From: Actinomycetes bacterium
GTDB taxonomy: Bacteria; Actinomycetota; Acidimicrobiia; Acidimicrobiales; RAAP-2
Assembly (NCBI GenBank): GCA_021807965.1
Contig: JAKBCI010000002.1
Coordinates: 1 to 26,682, forward strand
DNA length: 26,682 bases
Direction: 5' to 3'
Both the position numbers and the translations under genes were made by a program. Every line of letters starts with the position of its first letter. The first letter of the stretch is position 1. The notes under the pieces were generated by a model, which was not told the origin of the DNA, ran no database searches, and worked only from the letters and a program-made list of their open reading frames with translations. Shown here piece by piece: positions 14,032 through 20,916 of this stretch.

Positions 14032-15396
14032 TCAGGCGATGTAGAACGTCTTCACGTTGGTGAACTCGCGGATTCCCTGCGCCGAGAGCTCGCGGCCGTA
14101 TCCGGACCGCTTGATGCCGCCAAAGGGCAGTTCCGGCGTCGACGCGACGATTGCGTTCGCGAAGACCATGCCCGACTCCACTCCCGCGATGGCCCGCTCG
14201 ATCTCGCGCTGGTCAGTCGCCCAGATCGAGGCGCCGAGCCCCCACGGCGTCGAGTTGGCAACCTCGATCGCCTCGTCGAGATCCTTGACAACCTCAACGA
14301 CGGCGACGGGACCAAAGAGCTCCTCACAGCCCGCGCGCGAGTCGCGCGGCACGTTGGTCAGCACCGTTGGCCGGTAGTAGTAGCCCGTACCCTCGATTAT
14401 CTCGCCGCCGGTGCGAACGACCGCCCCCTTGGCGACTGAGTCTTGGACCTGGGCGTGCAGCAGCTCGCGCTGCTCGGCGTTGACCAGCGGGCCAACAACC
14501 GTGCGGGGATCCATCGGGTCCCCGACGACGACCTCGCTCATGGCCTTGGTGAAGCCGTCGATGAACTCCTCGGAACGCTCCTCGACGACGATGAAACGCT
14601 TGGCCGCGATGCAGCTCTGACCGTTGTTCTGCACGCGGGCCGTGACCGCCATCGGGATCGTGCGAGCCATGTCGGCTGAGCCGGCGACGATGAAGGCATC
14701 CGAGCCGCCGAGCTCGAGCACGCACTTCTTCAGGCTGGCGCCGGCCTGGCCGCCGACAATTTTGCCGGCGATCTCCGAGCCCGTCAGGGTGACCGCGGCG
14801 ACGCGGTCGTCGGCGATCATGTCGGCCAGCTCGCGGTGGCCAATGAACAGGTTGGCGAAGACCCCCGCCGGGAAGCCCGCGCGACGAAACAGCCCCTCCA
14901 GGTAGAGGGCTGATCCCGGCACGTTGTGCGCGTGCTTCAAGATGCCGACGTTGCCCGCCATCAACGACGGCGCGGCGAAGCGCACCGCCTGCCAGAGGGC
15001 GAAGTTCCACGGCATCACCGCGAGCACGGTGCCGAGCGGTTCGTAGCGGATGCCGCTGCGCGACGCCGGCGACGCGATGATCTCCTCGCCGAGCAGGGAC
15101 TCGGCGTGCTCGGCGTAGTAGCGCATCGTGGTCGCGCACTTCATCACCTCGCCCTTGGCCGACGTCAAGGTCTTGCCCATCTCCGAGGTGAGCAGGGCCG
15201 CGGTCGCGTCGAGCTCGTCCTCGAGCAGTTGCGCGGCACGGGCCATCAGCTCGCCACGGTCCTTGAACGGCGTGTCGCGCCAGCTGCGAAAGGCGGCGAC
15301 CGCCGCGTCGAGGGCGGCTTCGACCTGCTCGGCCGTGTGCGCCGGGTACGACGCGATGACCTCTTCGGTGGCCGGATTAATGGCGGTGAACGACAT
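14032..15396 (-). CDS. gabD1: NADP-dependent succinate-semialdehyde dehydrogenase (GabD1 type)
   Basis: The ATG at 15396 has AAGGGAAG just upstream. It gives 454 residues, the normal size. A frame extending to 15858 overlaps the methyltransferase gene and is rejected. The N-terminus ATINPATEEVI-like (here TAINPATEEVIASYPA), RYYAEHAESLL and MPWNFALWQAVRFAAPSLMAG closely follow M. tuberculosis GabD1. The general base Glu228 is in LELGGSDAFIV. The catalytic Cys262 is in NNGQSCIAAKRF, and the ending PELPFGGIKRSGYGREL is intact. The enzyme oxidises succinic semialdehyde to succinate, as in GABA breakdown or an alternative route into the TCA cycle; related aldehydes are possible. It precedes the dtxR-like gene on the same strand. 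Confidence 0.9.
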   Translation of the reverse strand: MSFTAINPATEEVIASYPAHTAEQVEAALDAAVAAFRSWRDTPFKDRGELMARAAQLLEDELDATAALLTSEMGKTLTSAKGEVMKCATTMRYYAEHAESLLGEEIIASPASRSGIRYEPLGTVLAVMPWNFALWQAVRFAAPSLMAGNVGILKHAHNVPGSALYLEGLFRRAGFPAGVFANLFIGHRELADMIADDRVAAVTLTGSEIAGKIVGGQAGASLKKCVLELGGSDAFIVAGSADMARTIPMAVTARVQNNGQSCIAAKRFIVVEERSEEFIDGFTKAMSEVVVGDPMDPRTVVGPLVNAEQRELLHAQVQDSVAKGAVVRTGGEIIEGTGYYYRPTVLTNVPRDSRAGCEELFGPVAVVEVVKDLDEAIEVANSTPWGLGASIWATDQREIERAIAGVESGMVFANAIVASTPELPFGGIKRSGYGRELSAQGIREFTNVKTFYIA

Positions 15397-15448
15397 GACG
15401 CTTCCCTTCTGTTCGCGGACCCCGGGGGCCGCACTGTCTAAACCAGTT

Positions 15449-16177
15449 CTAGTAGGAATTACGACGATCCGGAGTCGGCGCCGCCGCGATCGCGACGAAG
15501 CCCGCCCCGTCGACGACGCGGTCGTACACGGTTCGATCAACGTCGGGGTCGCCAGGACCTCGGACGAGGGCCGACCGCACCCCGAGCACGTGCCAGCCGG
15601 AACCCTCGAGAAGATCCAGGTGCTCGCGCAAGCTCGAGAATCGGGCCCCGCGGTAGAATGGGTGGCCGCTTCGACCGAGTTCGGCGTAGTCGCGGCCCCA
15701 CGCACTCTCGGCGGGCACGACGCCGAGCACGAGGCGACCGTCACGACGAAGCACGCGCCGTGCTTCGTCGAGCACGGCCCTCGGGTCATCGGCGAAGCAC
15801 AGCGTGACGACGGCGACCACCGCCGCGAACTGGTCGTCGGCGAAGGGGAGGCGCTCACCGAGTCCCCCCACCACGTTCACCGAACGGCACGTCGCGAGCT
15901 CGAGCGGGGTCCACGCCGGATCGAGGCCGAACCCGATCGACAGCGCCTCGGCGAAGCGTCCCGACCCGACGCCCACCTCCAGACGTGGCTGCCCGGTCAC
16001 GTCGAGCAGGGGTCGCAGGCAGTCGACCTCTACCTCGAACAGCGCCCGCCCGCGGGGGCTGTCGTACCAGGCGTCGTAGCGCGCAGCCAGCTCGTCAAAG
16101 ACCGACCACGTCGGCGTCGAGGGCGACCCCGACGAGCGACGGTGACCGGCGTGGCGCGGGGGCGTGAACGGCGTCAC
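15449..16177 (-). CDS. Class I SAM-dependent methyltransferase
   Basis: The start is GTG 16177, whose last bases overlap the TGA of the upstream membrane-protein gene (GTGA). The product is 242 residues. The fold begins with SVFDELAARYDAWYDSPRG, typical of UbiE-like methyltransferases. The SAM-binding motif I is LEVGVGSGRF (about 66-75). Next come GERLPFADDQFAAVVAVVTL (motifs II/III region) and ARRVLRRDGRLVLGVVPAES. The substrate is unknown, though this Methyltransf_11 layout is seen in small-molecule methylation. Because the gene is coupled to a small membrane protein, the two may act together. The codon use is like its neighbours. Confidence 0.88.
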   Translation of the reverse strand: MTPFTPPRHAGHRRSSGSPSTPTWSVFDELAARYDAWYDSPRGRALFEVEVDCLRPLLDVTGQPRLEVGVGSGRFAEALSIGFGLDPAWTPLELATCRSVNVVGGLGERLPFADDQFAAVVAVVTLCFADDPRAVLDEARRVLRRDGRLVLGVVPAESAWGRDYAELGRSGHPFYRGARFSSLREHLDLLEGSGWHVLGVRSALVRGPGDPDVDRTVYDRVVDGAGFVAIAAAPTPDRRNSY

Positions 16178-16767
16178 GTCGACGACACCGGTCCGTCGCC
16201 ACGCTCGCGCGCTGGCGCCTCGACCTCGGTATTCGCCGACCCGACCACAAAAGGCAGTGTCACGTCGTGCGCGCGCTTCGGCGCGGGGCCGGCGTGGGTC
16301 GCCGCGGCCAGCACCGCGGCCGTTCGCAGCATGATGCGTCGGGCCAACCACGTAAAGAAGAGGGCCATCGGCAGGTTCGCGAGCAGCGCCGTAAGAATGG
16401 TGACGTACTCGTCCTTCGTGCCGAGCGAGGTGTTCACGTCGAACCAGGCGTCACAGACGAGCATGGTGGCGGCCACGATCGCCGTGGCCGCGAGGATCTG
16501 CCGTCGATACCACGCCGCCCAGGCGGTGAGCGCCAACACGATCATGAGCGCACTGTCAAAGCCGACCCACGCGACGTTCCAGTTGTGAGCCCGAAAGCGC
16601 ACCGGCAGCGAGATCGCGAGGTAGGCAGTCCAGGGGATCATCGCGAGCACGCCCAAGATGAGGGCCGAAGACAGCCACCGATGCAGCTCGATCGCGCGGT
16701 GCGTCGCGCGCGCGCGTTCGCCTCGCCGCGCGACACCCGGGCGGCGGATCGTTCGCGGCCCGTTCAC
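16174..16767 (-). CDS. Conserved actinobacterial four-helix membrane protein
   Basis: The start is GTG 16767, overlapping the stop of a tiny upstream ORF (GTGA); the product is 197 residues. Internal GTG codons are alternative starts. Four hydrophobic helices are visible, between about residues 30 and 155. Between and within them are conserved-looking pieces AHNWNVAWVGFDSALM, TAWAAWYRRQIL, LVCDAWFDVNTSLGTKDE and FFTWLARRIM. This is a widespread family in actinobacteria with no assigned function; the Asp-rich pattern in 'CDAWFDV' may be functional. The tail (about 160-197) is charged and disordered. It is probably cotranslated with the methyltransferase. Confidence 0.75.
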   Translation of the reverse strand: MNGPRTIRRPGVARRGERARATHRAIELHRWLSSALILGVLAMIPWTAYLAISLPVRFRAHNWNVAWVGFDSALMIVLALTAWAAWYRRQILAATAIVAATMLVCDAWFDVNTSLGTKDEYVTILTALLANLPMALFFTWLARRIMLRTAAVLAAATHAGPAPKRAHDVTLPFVVGSANTEVEAPARERGDGPVSST

Positions 16768-16862
16768 GAGCTGGCGTCACAAGCGCGGCGTGCGGCGAAC
16801 CCGTCGGGGGGCCGCGGTCGAATCGCGCGCGTCGATCCCGGTTGACCTTGCACGTTGCCCAT
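16764..16862 (-). CDS. Small 32-residue ORF coupled to the membrane-protein gene
   Basis: ATG 16862 is preceded by GAGGAG (minus strand, 16871-16866). The frame runs 32 codons and its TGA (16766-16764) overlaps the GTG of the next gene. The product, beginning MGNVQGQPGSTRAIRP, is basic and proline-rich, with no known family. The ribosome site together with the overlap makes a leader or small protein plausible; chance is not excluded. Confidence 0.45.
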   Translation of the reverse strand: MGNVQGQPGSTRAIRPRPPDGFAARRACDASS

Positions 16863-16894
16863 GAACTCCTCACCCCCATCGTAGGAAGCGAACG

Positions 16895-16913
16895 GCGACC
16901 GAGCGACGGTCGC
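16895..16913. terminator. Hairpin downstream of arsC
   Basis: Perfect 7-bp arms GCGACCG (16895-16901) and CGGTCGC (16907-16913) surround a 5-nt loop. The hairpin lies 22 nt beyond the arsC stop, between it and the next minus-strand unit, where a terminator would fit. Confidence 0.5.
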
Positions 16914-16935
16914 GCGGACACGGTGCCCGTCGGGC

Positions 16936-17388
16936 CTAGTGGGGCGAGACGCCGAGCTCACGAAGCAGCGCTCGCACGCGTTCGTCGATGTCGTCCACGA
17001 TCCGGCGCACCGCCGCCTCGTCCTGACCGGCCGGGTCCTCGACCTTCCAGTCGAGGTAACGCTTACCCGGAAAGAAGGGGCACGTCTCGCCACAACCCAT
17101 GGTCACCACCACGTCGGCGACCTCGACCAGCCCCGAGGTCAAGAGAGTGGGAACCTCGCGTTCTGTCGTCAGACCCCGTTCGTCGAGCACCGCGGTCACC
17201 TGCGGGTTCACCCCTGCTCCCGGCTCCGATCCGGCGGAGCGCACCTCGACGCGGCCCCGGGCGTAGTGCTCGGTCAGTAACTTCGCCGCCACCGAACGGC
17301 CGGCGTTGTGCACGCAGGCGTAGAGCACGACCGGACGGCGCACCGGGGACGTCTCGTCGAGCGACGTGGGCGAGTCCGCTGAGGTCAT
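16936..17388 (-). CDS. arsC: Arsenate reductase, low-molecular-weight phosphatase (ArsC/thioredoxin) type
   Basis: The ATG at 17388 overlaps the acr3 stop (ATGA at 17388-17385); GGAG is 9 nt upstream. The product is 150 residues. The N-terminal CX5R phosphate loop is Cys25-Arg31 in CVHNAGRS. The second conserved cysteine pair is in MGCGETCPFF (Cys99 and Cys103). Asp118 of EDPAG matches the general acid. Such enzymes reduce arsenate to arsenite in the cytoplasm using thioredoxin or, in actinobacteria, sometimes mycothiol/mycoredoxin. The pairing with acr3 and arsR supports arsenic detoxification. The first 17 residues are a disordered leader. Confidence 0.93.
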   Translation of the reverse strand: MTSADSPTSLDETSPVRRPVVLYACVHNAGRSVAAKLLTEHYARGRVEVRSAGSEPGAGVNPQVTAVLDERGLTTEREVPTLLTSGLVEVADVVVTMGCGETCPFFPGKRYLDWKVEDPAGQDEAAVRRIVDDIDERVRALLRELGVSPH

Positions 17389-18488
17389 GAGGTTGGCTCC
17401 TTGGTCGTAGGGAAGAATCGGCGGCCCCAGAGCGACACGTAGACGAGACCGACGAGCGCCGGCACCTCAATCAGCGGACCCACGACGCCGGCTAGCGCCT
17501 GACCGGAGGTGACGCCGAAGGTGCCGATCGCCACGGCGATCGCCAGCTCGAAGTTGTTGCCGGCGGCGGTGAAGGCGAGGGTGGCGGTGCGCGCGTAGGA
17601 GAGGCCGAGTGATCGACCAGCGAGGAACGAGGCACTCCACATGATCGCGAAGTAGCACAACAACGGCAGCGCGATGCGCGCGACGTCGAGGGGCTGGTGG
17701 GTGATCGCGTTGCCCTGCAGCGCGAAGAGGATCACGATCGTAAAGAGCAGGCCGTAGAGGGCGAAGGGGCCGATGCGCGGCAAGAAGGTCCCCTCGTACC
17801 AGTCGCGTCCGCGCGCGCGCTCGCCGGTGAGCCTCGTGAGGTACCCCGCCGCCACGGGAATGCCGAGAAAGATCAGCACGCTGCGCGCAATGGCCCACAT
17901 CGACACGTGCACGCTCGTCGTCGAGAGGCCGAGCCACGACGGCAGAACCTTCAGGTAGAAGTAGCCGAGTCCGGCGAAGGCGACGATCTGAAAGAGCGAG
18001 TTGAACGCAACGAGCACGGCCGCCGCGGTGTCGTCACCGCAGGCGAGGTCGTTCCAGATCAGCACCATCGCGATGCAGCGCGCCAACCCGACCAAGATCA
18101 GGCCGGTCCGGTAGGCGGGCAGGTCGGCTAGGAACACCCACGCCAGGGTGAACATCAGCGCCGGGCCGACCAGCCAGTTGAGCACGAGCGACGGGATCAG
18201 GAGTCGTCGATCCGCGGTGACCCGGTTGATCTCGCCGTAACGCACCTTGGCGAGCACGGGGTACATCATGACGAGCAGGCCCAGGGCAATGGGCAGGCTG
18301 GTGCCAACGACCTGCACGCGATTGAGCGCCGTATTAAGCGACGGCACCAGTCGACCGAGCCCGATGCCCACAACCATGGCAACCCCGATCCACACGGGCA
18401 GATACCGGTTCACCAGTGATAGTCGGGTCCCTACCGGTGCCACGTCGAAAGGCGTCGCCGCGAGATCATTGGGTACTCGATCACCCAC
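17385..18488 (-). CDS. acr3: Arsenite efflux transporter, ACR3 family
   Basis: The start is uncertain. I take GTG 18488 (367 residues) because GAGGG lies about 10 nt upstream and the length fits ACR3 proteins. GTG 18446 is an alternative, and the in-frame ATG at 18620 falls inside the operator region and would add 44 unusual residues. Ten hydrophobic helices are expected. The conserved cysteine region reads RCIAMVLIWNDLACGDDTAA, and the C-terminal half has FTAAGNNFELAIAVAIGTFG and GPLIEVPALVGLVYVSL, as in ACR3. It exports As(III), completing the pathway with arsC, whose start overlaps its stop. The divergent arsR and the palindrome at 18629-18642 indicate arsenite-induced expression. Confidence 0.92.
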   Translation of the reverse strand: MGDRVPNDLAATPFDVAPVGTRLSLVNRYLPVWIGVAMVVGIGLGRLVPSLNTALNRVQVVGTSLPIALGLLVMMYPVLAKVRYGEINRVTADRRLLIPSLVLNWLVGPALMFTLAWVFLADLPAYRTGLILVGLARCIAMVLIWNDLACGDDTAAAVLVAFNSLFQIVAFAGLGYFYLKVLPSWLGLSTTSVHVSMWAIARSVLIFLGIPVAAGYLTRLTGERARGRDWYEGTFLPRIGPFALYGLLFTIVILFALQGNAITHQPLDVARIALPLLCYFAIMWSASFLAGRSLGLSYARTATLAFTAAGNNFELAIAVAIGTFGVTSGQALAGVVGPLIEVPALVGLVYVSLWGRRFFPTTKEPTS

Positions 18489-18628
18489 GGCCGCGGGACC
18501 CTCGCCGGAAGGCCGCCGACCATCGACGGGCTCGACGACGTTGCGTACGCCGGCTGTCGCTAACCATTCGCGCCACCTTCTTGCTAGATTGACGATGTTG
18601 AATGTAGCAGGGATGCGCATTCATATCG

Positions 18629-18642
18629 ACATTCATGAATGT
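18629..18642. promoter_or_regulatory. ArsR operator (perfect 14-bp palindrome) between acr3 and arsR
   Basis: ACATTCATGAATGT is a perfect palindrome. Related half-sites are nearby: CATTCAT at 18618-18624 and GAATG at 18600-18604. The site lies between the divergent acr3 and arsR genes, and a plus-strand TTGAAT (18599-18604) is a possible -35. Position and symmetry fit an ArsR dimer site. Confidence 0.7.
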
Positions 18643-18652
18643 GAGAGCCATC

Positions 18653-19036
18653 GTGTCAGCGCAGCCAGCATCGTCCGAGGTCGACGCCGACGCGCGTGTT
18701 GAGCCGAGTGCGACACCCCTGAGTGCCACCGAGGCAGCCCTTCTCGCACGCACGTTGTCGGCCCTGGCCGATCCAGTACGGCTGCAGCTCGTTTCGATCG
18801 TGGCCGCCAAGGGTGCCGTCTGCTCGTGTGACCTCGAGACCCCGCTCGCCAAGAGCCAGCCCACCATCAGCCACCACACGAAGATCCTCGCGCGAGCGGG
18901 CATCTTGATCGGTGAGAAGCGCGGCCGGTGGACGTGGTGGCGGGTCGCGCCGAACGCGATGAACGACCTGTACCGAACGCTCAACGCCCGTAGCCTCGGC
19001 GATGCGGCGGTCGCGACGTCTGAGGCGTGCGAGTAA
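18653..19036 (+). CDS. arsR: ArsR-family arsenic-responsive repressor
   Basis: I choose GTG 18653, with GAGAG 5 nt upstream, giving 127 residues. The ATG at 18635 lies inside the operator palindrome and has no ribosome site. A winged helix-turn-helix occupies about residues 27-115. The arsenite-binding pair is Cys57 and Cys59 in AVCSCDL, at the start of the ligand-bearing helix as in classical ArsR. It is followed by the recognition helix region SQPTISHHTKILARAGIL. The N-terminal 25 residues are disordered. Arsenite binding should release it from DNA, inducing acr3-arsC. A similar palindrome 2.2 kb away suggests a second target. The gene is convergent with the AhpD-like gene after 153 nt, in which I see no other feature. 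Confidence 0.9.
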   Translation: MSAQPASSEVDADARVEPSATPLSATEAALLARTLSALADPVRLQLVSIVAAKGAVCSCDLETPLAKSQPTISHHTKILARAGILIGEKRGRWTWWRVAPNAMNDLYRTLNARSLGDAAVATSEACE

Positions 19037-19189
19037 CGTCTCTCGTTCGACGATCCCGATTTCCTGGACGCCGACAACCGCGGGTGGAACTGAATCGAGG
19101 CCCGCGTGCGACCGACGAGATGCTCGTTGCATCGGCGCTGCGCTGGGATTAAGTGCCAGGCGACGGGCCGGATGATCGTCGACTGGTCG

Positions 19190-19570
19190 TTACCGCTGAC
19201 GCTCGTTGATGAGGTCAAAGACTGGCTCGGCGTCGCCGATGACCCGAGTCGCCATGGCGTAGCGCGCGATGTGCAGCGCCTCGAGGAGCTTCGCGTCGTC
19301 GATGGACTGGACGCGGGCCTTATTGGTCATCGCGAGCGTGCACGCGTGGTTCGACGTCGCGAGCGCGACCGCTAGATAGACGAGGGTACGCGTCTCGGGA
19401 TCTAGGGCACCGTCCTCGGACGGCATCGCGAAGGCACTCGAGCGGACCTGCTCAGCGAGCATCCGCGGATCGGCCGAGGCGGCTTTCTCGATGGCCGGGG
19501 GCGCTTCGCCCATAGTGGCCCGCATCGAGTCCAGTATCTGCGTCGCTGATGGCGTGGTCGTAGTCGACAC
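19190..19570 (-). CDS. AhpD/carboxymuconolactone-decarboxylase-like protein lacking redox motif
   Basis: GTG 19570 has a strong AAGGAG about 7 nt upstream and gives 126 residues. The helical pattern LDPETRTLVYLAVALATSNH, then a helix with KARVQSIDDAKLLEALHIAR, is that of the CMD/AhpD fold. In the family the middle has CxxCxxxH, used for peroxidase or alkylhydroperoxidase-like thiol chemistry. Here Cys77 is followed by Ala80 and Lys84 (ACTLAMTNK), so the resolving Cys and His are lost. A redox role in the usual sense is unlikely; a structural, binding or decarboxylase-type role remains possible. It lies 38 nt after the SLAC1-like transporter gene on the same strand and probably shares its transcript. 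Confidence 0.72.
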   Translation of the reverse strand: MSTTTTPSATQILDSMRATMGEAPPAIEKAASADPRMLAEQVRSSAFAMPSEDGALDPETRTLVYLAVALATSNHACTLAMTNKARVQSIDDAKLLEALHIARYAMATRVIGDAEPVFDLINERQR

Positions 19571-19608
19571 GGCAGTCTCCTTACTTGGTTGAGAGGTTGG
19601 TAGAAGGA

Positions 19609-20796
19609 TTAGGCGCGGGTGAACTCGCCGCGCACGAGCGCGGTCACGGTGCGAACGACCACGACGAGCCAGAAGAGGCACAGCACGACGAAGAGTCCGG
19701 CGCCCGTCCACTGCAGGGCGCTCAGATTCCACGAGGTCGCCAGGGCTTGTGTGGCGACGGTGAAGGCGCCGAGGGGGAACGTGAAGCCCCACCAGCCGAT
19801 GCCGTACGGGAGAGGTCCTCGACGCAGGTAGTGCACAAGCAGCAGCGCCGCGGCGATGATCCACCAGGCGCCAAAGCCCCACAGTAGCGTTGCCACCAGG
19901 CTCGACGCGGTGGCGATCGCGGGCGCGAGCGTGGCGAAGAGTGCCGTACCGGCACCGGCCATCTTCACCAGCGCCAAGGCGCCGACCCCGAGTGGTCCGA
20001 GTCCGATCCAGAACGACGGGGCAAGGCCCGCGTGGGGAAGCGGGTGCAACACGAGGCGCTGGTAGAGCATCGTCGCGATGAGCAGGTAGAGCACGAAGCC
20101 CATCCCCCAGAAGCCGTACGAGAGAAAGAGCAAGAGGCGCGCGGTTGCCGGCGAGGACGACGGAATGAGCGGTACGAGCACGAGAGGCACCACGATGTTC
20201 ACGACGGGCGGAATGAACCAGCTGCCGTTCACGGCCTCGGGCACGAGCTCCGCTCGTACGAAGAGCAGATACGCGAAGGCCAGGCTAGCGGCGAAGGCGA
20301 GCGGAACACCGATCCAGTCCAAGACGGCGATGATGTCGCGCACGCTCGATGGGGCGAACCAGGTCGGCCCGACCGCGGCGGCCGTCGCCGCGAGAACGAG
20401 CACGCCACCGGGGAGTGTCCCGTAGAGGGCGCCGAGCGAGGGATCACGGGCGTCGGCGAGTGACGCGCGCGGGTACTGGACGAAGCGTGCGACGTAGAGC
20501 ACGCCGAGCACAACGGCGAGCACGACCGCGACAATGGTCATCGTCTGGCCGACCACTCGCGCCGTCGCAGCAAGTGACGCCACGTGACCGGGATTGAGCG
20601 AGGCCGCGACACCGACGATCGCCGTGCCCATCACCGCGCCGAACCAGCCCGGGTGAAAGCCCGACAGCCCGAGCGGACGCGGCGACCCCAGCGCATCGGG
20701 CGCCGCTACCTCGAACCCACCCCGTGCCACTATCGAATCGGGTTCACCCGTTACGATCAGGACTTCATCCTCGTAGAGCCGCACCCCGTCGTCCAT
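19609..20796 (-). CDS. SLAC1/TehA-family (TDT) anion or dicarboxylate transporter
   Basis: The ATG at 20796 gives 395 residues, with AGGT a few bases upstream. After about 45 cytoplasmic residues the family opening HPGWFGAVMGTAIVGVAA appears, followed by about ten helices. The conserved late region reads GIGWWGFTFPLGAFTVATQALA, typical of SLAC1/TehA/Mae1 proteins. These carry anions such as dicarboxylates, sulfite or nitrate, and TehA was linked to tellurite tolerance. It is 120 nt downstream of the ECF sigma gene. That gap contains a near-copy of the ArsR palindrome and a second palindrome, suggesting its own regulated start. Cotranscription with the AhpD-like gene is likely. Confidence 0.88.
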   Translation of the reverse strand: MDDGVRLYEDEVLIVTGEPDSIVARGGFEVAAPDALGSPRPLGLSGFHPGWFGAVMGTAIVGVAASLNPGHVASLAATARVVGQTMTIVAVVLAVVLGVLYVARFVQYPRASLADARDPSLGALYGTLPGGVLVLAATAAAVGPTWFAPSSVRDIIAVLDWIGVPLAFAASLAFAYLLFVRAELVPEAVNGSWFIPPVVNIVVPLVLVPLIPSSSPATARLLLFLSYGFWGMGFVLYLLIATMLYQRLVLHPLPHAGLAPSFWIGLGPLGVGALALVKMAGAGTALFATLAPAIATASSLVATLLWGFGAWWIIAAALLLVHYLRRGPLPYGIGWWGFTFPLGAFTVATQALATSWNLSALQWTGAGLFVVLCLFWLVVVVRTVTALVRGEFTRA

Positions 20797-20833
20797 AGGA
20801 CCTGCTCACCCGGGTGGCACCGTCGCCACTAAT

Positions 20834-20847
20834 ACATTGATGAGTGT
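20834..20847. promoter_or_regulatory. Second ArsR-like site upstream of the SLAC1/TehA gene
   Basis: ACATTGATGAGTGT matches the perfect acr3/arsR palindrome at 12 of 14 positions and sits 38 nt before the transporter start. It lies in an AT-rich pocket, so a promoter here is plausible. Binding by the neighbouring ArsR is inferred from similarity only. Confidence 0.5.
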
Positions 20848-20860
20848 AAATCTATGACGG

Positions 20861-20877
20861 CGTCCCTACTAGGGACG
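20861..20877. promoter_or_regulatory. 17-bp palindrome before the SLAC1/TehA gene
   Basis: CGTCCCTA (20861-20868) and TAGGGACG (20870-20877) are perfect arms around one central base. The site could be an operator for the transporter or a hairpin ending the sigma-factor transcript; the one-base spacing favours protein binding. The 7-mer CGTCCCT also occurs at 25266 and 25397. Confidence 0.45.
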
Positions 20878-20916
20878 TTGGTCACTTCCTCGGGTCACGA
20901 GGCGTTCGCAATCACG

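Noticed and set aside
15397..15858. N-terminal extension of gabD1
   Set aside because: It overlaps the methyltransferase gene on the same strand and is unrelated to aldehyde dehydrogenases. ATG 15396 has a ribosome site and the family N-terminus.
18489..18620. Upstream ATG start for acr3 at 18620
   Set aside because: The codon lies in the ArsR-site region and adds 44 residues not typical of ACR3; later GTG starts fit better.
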